NCBI GenBank assembly: GCA_902793875.1
Contig: CADBFL010000076.1
Coordinates: forward strand, 1 to 10,230
Length of the DNA: 10,230 bases
Reading direction: 5' to 3'
DNA from: an uncultured Eubacteriales bacterium
GTDB taxonomy: Bacteria > Bacillota > Clostridia > Peptostreptococcales > Anaerovoracaceae
Shown here piece by piece: positions 6,156-10,230 of this stretch; the stretch's first letter is position 1, and each line of letters begins with the position of its first letter. Under the pieces are notes generated by a model. It made no database searches, had not been told where the DNA came from, and worked only from the letters and a program-made list of their open reading frames with translations. A program made the translations under genes and the position numbers.

Positions 6156-6692
6156 ATGAGCGACAGAAAAACGAGCAAGTTTATCAGCCTGATACTCCGG
6201 CATAAGCCTGAAGTCATCGGGATCAGCCTGGATGAGCATGGCTGGGCATCAGTCGATGATCTGATCAGAGGAGTCAGCAGGACTCAGCCTCTGGACATGG
6301 AAACGCTTGAACGGATAGTTGCAGAGGACGAAAAACAGCGGTATTCGTTCAATGAGGATAAAACACTTATCAGGGCAAATCACGGACATACGGTACAGGT
6401 CGATGTCGGGCTTCCGAAGGAGACGCCTCCGGATGTGCTGTATCACGGCACAGGGATCAAATATAAGGACGCGATAGACAGGCAGGGCCTTGTCCCGAAG
6501 AACAGGCTCTATGTGCACTTGTCGGCAGATGTCGACACGGCGAGGAAGGTAGGGCAAAGACACGGAAAGCCTGTCATCTACGCTGTGGATGCAGCGGCGA
6601 TGCACGCCGACGGGCATGTGTTCTTCCGTTCGGTGAGCGGAGTATGGCTGACAGAAAAGGTTCCTGTGAAGTACCTTGATGATGTACAATAG
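6156..6692 (+). CDS. kptA: RNA 2'-phosphotransferase (Tpt1/KptA family)
   Basis: The enzyme removes an internal 2'-phosphate from RNA using NAD+, releasing nicotinamide and ADP-ribose 1'',2''-cyclic phosphate; in eukaryotes this completes tRNA splicing. The role in bacteria is unsettled. The 178 residues contain the full pattern: SKFISLILRHKPE (7-19, with R15-H16), HGW (28-30), IRANHGHT (72-79, R73), LYHGT (95-99), HLS (121-123), VGQRHGKP (132-139, R135) and VWLTEKVP (163-170). The basic catalytic residues expected for the family appear present; the usual Gln in IRANQGH is His here. An in-frame ATG at 6147 directly abuts GGAAGGGAG (6138-6146), leaving no spacing, so ATG 6156 is chosen. The gene looks less GC-rich than its neighbours, for example 26 of 60 bases at 6301-6360, which may mean later acquisition. 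Confidence 0.93.
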   Translation: MSDRKTSKFISLILRHKPEVIGISLDEHGWASVDDLIRGVSRTQPLDMETLERIVAEDEKQRYSFNEDKTLIRANHGHTVQVDVGLPKETPPDVLYHGTGIKYKDAIDRQGLVPKNRLYVHLSADVDTARKVGQRHGKPVIYAVDAAAMHADGHVFFRSVSGVWLTEKVPVKYLDDVQ

Positions 6693-6697
6693 CAGAT

Positions 6698-7267
6698 ATG
6701 AAAAAGAAAAGACGCATTACATTCAATTCGCCCGTGATCCTGAGCTTCGTCATCATAAGCTTCGGAGTCATGGTGCTCAATTATCTGACGGCGGGCATGA
6801 GCAACCGCCTGCTGTTTTCGACCTACCACTCGTCGCTGCTGTCGCCTCTGACGTACGTGCGCTTCTTCACTCACGTGCTCGGGCACCAGGGCTGGAGCCA
6901 CTACATCGGAAACATGATGTACCTGCTCCTGCTCGGACCGATGCTCGAAGAGAAGTACGGATCGAGGGCCGTCATCGAGGTCATACTCATCACCGGACTG
7001 GTGACGGGCCTCGTCACATGGCTCATATTCCCGAACATAGCGCTCTGCGGCGCGAGCGGAGTCGTGTTCGCCTTCATCATGATGACGTCCTTCACCGGCT
7101 TCAAAGAGGGCGAGATCCCTGTGACGGTTATACTGGTCGCCTTCATATACATCGGGCAGCAGATATACGAGGGGATCTTCGTGCAGGATAATATCTCGAA
7201 CATGGCGCACATACTCGGCGGCGTAGTCGGCGCCGTGGCCGGATACACGCTCAACAAGAAGAAGTGA
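6698..7267 (+). CDS. Rhomboid-family intramembrane serine protease
   Basis: This 189-residue membrane protein should cleave substrates within the lipid bilayer using a Ser-His dyad. The nucleophile is S120 in GASG (118-121), and the partner is H171 in MAHILGG. The HxxxN motif of rhomboids is H68-YIG-N72. Hydrophobic segments lie at about 11-30, 72-82, 92-111, 118-131, 142-158 and 169-184, fitting the basic six-helix type. The N-terminus (MKKKRR) and C-terminus (NKKK) are strongly basic, consistent with cytoplasmic ends. The start is five bases after the kptA stop with no clear SD, so translational coupling to kptA is likely. Substrates cannot be inferred. Confidence 0.9.
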   Translation: MKKKRRITFNSPVILSFVIISFGVMVLNYLTAGMSNRLLFSTYHSSLLSPLTYVRFFTHVLGHQGWSHYIGNMMYLLLLGPMLEEKYGSRAVIEVILITGLVTGLVTWLIFPNIALCGASGVVFAFIMMTSFTGFKEGEIPVTVILVAFIYIGQQIYEGIFVQDNISNMAHILGGVVGAVAGYTLNKKK

Positions 7268-7315
7268 CATGACCGGAAAGCTGCCGCTGCAGCAGGTGAG
7301 AAAGGGAGAAAGGGC

Positions 7316-8614
7316 ATGAAATACGCATTCGTGAACGGGATCATACTGGACGGGACCGAAGACATGCAGCCTGTCCGCGGCAAAGCCGTTCTGACGGACG
7401 GAGACAGGATAGCCGGTATCACCGGCGATGTGGCGGCACTGGACGGATATGAAGTGATCGACCTGAAAGGAGCGTATCTGCTCCCCGGACTGATCGACCT
7501 CCACGTCCACCTCGCGCTGAGCGGCAAGCCGCCAAAGCCGAAGAAAAACGAGAAGCCTGTGGACTACGAAAAGCTGTACAGGCTGCTCACCGGAAACAGA
7601 CTGGTCCGCATGGCGGCAAAGAAGCTGGTCGCATCCTACGCAAAGACCGAAGTGATGAGCGGAGTCACCACGATCAGGACCGTAGGCGGCGTGCTTGATT
7701 TCGACGCGCAGGTCCGCGACCTGATCAGGGAGGGCAGGCTGACGGGGCCTCGCATCATCGCATCCAACACGGGCATCTCGGTCCCGGGAGGGCATTTCGC
7801 GGGATCCATCGCGACAGTCGTCAGGTCCCCGGAAGAGGCGGCGGAGCTCGTAAGAAAGATATCTGAGACAGGCCCCGACCTTATAAAGCTCATGATCACA
7901 GGAGGCGTCATGGATTCGGATGCCGAAGGCATGCCGGGCGTGGTGAAGATGCAGCCTGAGATCGTGAAGGCTGCGTGCGATGAGGCCCACCGGCTCGGAT
8001 ATGCCGTGGCTGCGCACGTCGAGAGCACGGAGGGCGTGAGGGTCGCTCTCGAAAACGGGGTCGACACTATAGAACACGGCGCGAAGCTCACGGATGAACT
8101 CATAGAGCTTTTCAGGGAAAGAAAGGCCGCGGACATATGCACTCTGTCGCCGGCCATCCCGTACGCCATGTTCACGCTCGAAGAGAGCAGGGCCACTCAG
8201 ACCGCGAAAAACAACGGGCGCATCATCCTCGACGGCATCATCGAATGCGCGAAGACATGCATAGAGAACGGCATCCCCGTGGGGCTCGGAAGCGACGTAA
8301 GCTGTCCGTTCGTGGTGCATTACAATTTCTGGAGGGAGCTGTGCTTCTTCAGCAGGTACATAGGAAGACCGGCGAAGGAGACGCTCTTCAGGGCCACTCT
8401 CGGGAACGCGAGGATCGCCGGGATAGACAGGGAGACCGGCAGCATCGAGGCCGGGAAATGCGCTGACATGATCGTTGTGGAGGACGATCCTCTCGAAGAC
8501 CTCTCTGCGCTCAGAAACGTGAGCATGGTCATGGCAGGGGGCCGCCTGATACGCAGGCCTGAGCACAGGAAGATGAAAGAGATCGATGCGGTGCTCGACC
8601 GCTATATGAAATGA
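7316..8614 (+). CDS. Metal-dependent amidohydrolase (imidazolonepropionase/prolidase-like)
   Basis: This 432-residue member of the amidohydrolase superfamily has a TIM barrel with a binuclear metal site. Ligands are visible in order: H63-V-H65 (LIDLHVHL), K191 (LIKLMITGG, the likely carboxylated lysine), H234 (AAHVEST), H254 (TIEHG) and D327 (LGSDVSCP). The flanking beta-sandwich is formed by residues 1-55 and about 385-420 (GSIEAGKCADMIVVEDDP). This subgroup includes imidazolonepropionase-like hydrolases and Xaa-Pro/Xaa-Arg dipeptidases. The substrate cannot be chosen from sequence, and no histidine-degradation gene is nearby. SD AAGGGAG precedes the ATG, 48 bp after the rhomboid gene. It is last in the operon, directly before a strong terminator. 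Confidence 0.9.
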   Translation: MKYAFVNGIILDGTEDMQPVRGKAVLTDGDRIAGITGDVAALDGYEVIDLKGAYLLPGLIDLHVHLALSGKPPKPKKNEKPVDYEKLYRLLTGNRLVRMAAKKLVASYAKTEVMSGVTTIRTVGGVLDFDAQVRDLIREGRLTGPRIIASNTGISVPGGHFAGSIATVVRSPEEAAELVRKISETGPDLIKLMITGGVMDSDAEGMPGVVKMQPEIVKAACDEAHRLGYAVAAHVESTEGVRVALENGVDTIEHGAKLTDELIELFRERKAADICTLSPAIPYAMFTLEESRATQTAKNNGRIILDGIIECAKTCIENGIPVGLGSDVSCPFVVHYNFWRELCFFSRYIGRPAKETLFRATLGNARIAGIDRETGSIEAGKCADMIVVEDDPLEDLSALRNVSMVMAGGRLIRRPEHRKMKEIDAVLDRYMK

Positions 8615-8632
8615 TATGAACGAAGCGACCGG

Positions 8633-8660
8633 AAAGCAGGCTGCATGGGCCTGCTTTTTT
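8633..8660 (+). terminator. Rho-independent terminator of the operon
   Basis: GCAGGC (8636-8641) pairs with GCCTGC (8649-8654). The stem is flanked by AAA (8633-8635) and six T (8655-8660), which can extend it to nine pairs. It begins 18 bp after the amidohydrolase stop and separates the operon from the surface-protein gene. Confidence 0.9.
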
Positions 8661-8670
8661 GTGATAAAAA

Positions 8671-8701
8671 CTGACATCGGCGGCGGTTTATATGGTAAAC
8701 T
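8671..8701 (+). promoter_or_regulatory. Possible promoter of the glycine-rich surface protein gene
   Basis: CTGACA (8671-8676) and TG-g-TAAACT (8693-8701, extended -10) are spaced 19 bp apart, just after the preceding terminator. The transcript would begin near 8708. A clear SD, AAGGAAAG (8727-8734), precedes the paired starts at 8744 and 8750. The -10 match is imperfect. Confidence 0.4.
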
Positions 8702-8743
8702 TAACAGTAATTAAGATTTTTTGAAAAAGGAAAGAAAAAACTT

Positions 8744-10230
8744 ATGACTATGAAGAAGAGGATCGCAGGAATACTGCTCAGCTTCGCGCTGATGATGGTG
8801 ATGATGCCGGCGCTCGGAGTGAGTCAGACGGCATATGCTGCAGCAGAAGAATGGAGTACCGATCTGACGATAGACTCCTCCAGAACGATCAATGGCGGTG
8901 TCGAAGTTACCGGCGATGTAACGGTCACGATCGCCGAGAACGCGACTCTGACAGTCAACGGCGGGATCAGCGCTGTTGGCAACACCTTGACTGTTGAAGG
9001 AAAGGGCAATCTGGAAGTCACGGGGAGCAACGGCAGCCCAGGCGGCGCCGACGACCCCGGCGGCCCGGGCGGCGCAGGCGGCGCAGGCGGCAACGGCATT
9101 GTTGCAGGTAACCTCATCATCAATGGCGCCAAAGTCAACATTGATGGCGGCACAGGCGGCGAAGGTGGCACAGGCGGGCCAGGCAGCGCAGGCGGCTCAG
9201 GCGGCGCAGGCGGCTCAGGTGTCAAGGGTAACGTCACTGTCAAGAGCGGATCGATCAGAGTCAACGGCGGCACAGGCGGCACAGGCGGCACCGGCGGCGG
9301 CAACGGCGGCGACGGCGGCACAGGCGGCCTGGGCGTAGAAGGCACGGTCACAGTTTCTATTGGTTCGGCCATAGTGACAGGAGGAGGCGGCGGCACAGGC
9401 GGCATAGGCGGCGATGGCCCAGGCGGCGATGGCAGCGATGGTAATAACGGAAGAGCCGCATCGGGAGCGCTTTACGGACAAACAGTCCAGGAAAAAAATA
9501 CTGAATCAGATAATTGGACTGTTATTGCTTCCGGCAATACTTCAGAGAAGCGGTATGTCAGGATCGAAGCCGATGGGTACCCTCTCTGGGTCTGCGGCGT
9601 GCAGGTGACAGATCTGAACAAAGGCGATGTGCTGAAGGAAGATCCGATAAATAAAGGCAAGGTCAGCTACGATCCTGACACTCATACTCTGACGCTGAAT
9701 GGCGCTGACATCAAAGCGGATCCGGGAAATATTCCTGCTAATACCGCGATCTACTATGAAGATAATGATGATGAGGAAGATATAACACTGATCATAGATG
9801 CGTCAAAGGCCAGTACGGTCACGGGCCCGGATGCAAATACCAGCCAGGGCATCTATTCAAGTGAGAGCCTTGTACTCAAAGGCGAACTGTCTGTGAACGG
9901 CAACTATGCAGCCATCGCCTGTCTTGCGGACAGCATCACTGTCGACGGCAAACTGACTGCCGCAAGCCGGAACATCGGGATCTTCCTCGATACCGGTGAG
10001 ATCACGATAAACAGCGGCGCGGAGCTGACAGCTTCCGGTGATGCAACGGTGGGCGTCGGGATCAGGGAAAACGGCACAGTTGTTATCAATGAAGGCGCAA
10101 AGATGAGGGCATCCGGCGGAGAGCCGGGAGCTGTCGACGCTGTCGTGAAAAACGCTGTTCCGGGTCTCGGCTGGACGAATCCGGAAGGCACCGAGGGAAA
10201 GACGTATTTCGATATAAATACACAACCGGG
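8744..10230 (+). CDS. Secreted glycine-rich repeat surface protein, 3' end outside the window
   Basis: The frame from ATG 8744 is open to the right edge, giving 495 visible residues; ATG 8750 is an equally possible start. A signal peptide is clear: MTMKKR, a hydrophobic stretch with several Met (8-25), and TAYA before AAEEW, so cleavage is likely after residue 32. Residues 38-87 are beta-rich repeats (VEVTGDVTVTIAENATLTV). Residues 88-236 hold four modules, each a short beta segment (GNVTVKSGSIRVNGG) followed by a GGx-repeat loop. Residues 279-320 (LWVCGVQVT, KGKVSYDPDTHTLTLNGADI) match a module common in large surface proteins of gut Bacillota. Beyond this, more beta-solenoid-like turns continue (SLVLKGELSVNGN, SITVDGKLTAAS, EITINSGAELTAS). 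An extracellular adhesin or matrix role is inferred. Any cell-wall anchor would lie beyond the window. Confidence 0.85.
   Translation, partial: MTMKKRIAGILLSFALMMVMMPALGVSQTAYAAAEEWSTDLTIDSSRTINGGVEVTGDVTVTIAENATLTVNGGISAVGNTLTVEGKGNLEVTGSNGSPGGADDPGGPGGAGGAGGNGIVAGNLIINGAKVNIDGGTGGEGGTGGPGSAGGSGGAGGSGVKGNVTVKSGSIRVNGGTGGTGGTGGGNGGDGGTGGLGVEGTVTVSIGSAIVTGGGGGTGGIGGDGPGGDGSDGNNGRAASGALYGQTVQEKNTESDNWTVIASGNTSEKRYVRIEADGYPLWVCGVQVTDLNKGDVLKEDPINKGKVSYDPDTHTLTLNGADIKADPGNIPANTAIYYEDNDDEEDITLIIDASKASTVTGPDANTSQGIYSSESLVLKGELSVNGNYAAIACLADSITVDGKLTAASRNIGIFLDTGEITINSGAELTASGDATVGVGIRENGTVVINEGAKMRASGGEPGAVDAVVKNAVPGLGWTNPEGTEGKTYFDINTQP
9005..9451 (+). repeat. Four glycine-rich coding modules of 34-40 codons
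   Basis: Modules begin at GN/GT-type beta segments at 9005, 9107, 9227 and 9341, that is 34, 40 and 38 codons apart, with the last ending near 9451. Each has GN-L/V-x-V/I-x(4-6)-V-x-G followed by 15-25 residues of Gly-Gly-x. At DNA level the loops are degenerate repeats of GGCGGCACA/GGCGGCGCA, nearly all using the GGC glycine codon. Such DNA is prone to slippage, so loop length may vary between strains. Confidence 0.8.

Noticed and set aside
6578..8677. 699-codon open frame on the minus strand opposite kptA, rhomboid and amidohydrolase genes
   Set aside because: It spans three well-supported genes and a terminator on the other strand; its His/Arg/Val-rich composition is what reverse-complemented codons of these genes give.
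8824..9405. Proline-rich (PPVPPxPP) minus-strand frame and Ala-Gln-rich plus-strand frame over the glycine repeats
   Set aside because: Both are other-frame readings of the GGC-rich repeats of the surface protein, which has a signal peptide and SD in its own frame.
9001..9451. CRISPR-like array suggested by regularly spaced GGC-rich repeats
   Set aside because: The repeats keep the reading frame, are degenerate and have no constant-length unique spacers; they encode Gly-Gly-x loops.

Overview
The window looks like chromosome of a fairly GC-rich member of the Bacillota, probably Clostridia/Eubacteriales. This rests on purine-rich GGAGG-type ribosome binding sites, A/T-rich sigma-A promoters with extended -10 elements, heavy use of AGG/AGA arginine and ATA isoleucine codons, and Gram-positive protein types. 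A finer placement would be a guess. Both ends cut through genes.

Layout. (1) 1-2200: a divergent pair. The leftward gene encodes an unrecognised protein (240 residues visible, runs off the left edge) behind a near-consensus promoter. The rightward gene encodes a Cas4-like PD-(D/E)XK nuclease joined to a DUF2779-type DnaQ-like domain whose exonuclease residues look lost. (2) 2253-3075: a leftward XRE-family repressor and a 343-bp regulatory region. That region holds an extremely A/T-rich block with a 14-bp tandem repeat, opposed promoters, a leader with an intrinsic terminator (likely attenuator), and a boxA-like motif. (3) 3076-8614: six tightly spaced rightward genes ending at a strong terminator (8633-8660). 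They encode a short VirD4/TraG-like ATPase without membrane anchor, an unrecognised protein built of two copies of a ~120-residue unit, a divergent ClpP with an intact catalytic triad, the RNA 2'-phosphotransferase KptA (which also appears to have its own promoter), a rhomboid protease and a metal-dependent amidohydrolase. (4) 8744-end: a secreted surface protein with four glycine-rich modules, followed by beta-strand repeats, running off the right edge.

How they fit. The most unusual unit is the XRE-controlled, attenuated set: VirD4-like ATPase + duplicated protein + ClpP. No relaxase, VirB4 or other conjugation gene is visible, so this looks like a cytosolic ATPase/protease module or the remnant of an element rather than a transfer region. 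kptA, the rhomboid gene and the amidohydrolase may be housekeeping genes read partly from the same transcript. The XRE gene is the natural candidate for control of the ATPase operon because the two are divergent and share the regulatory region.
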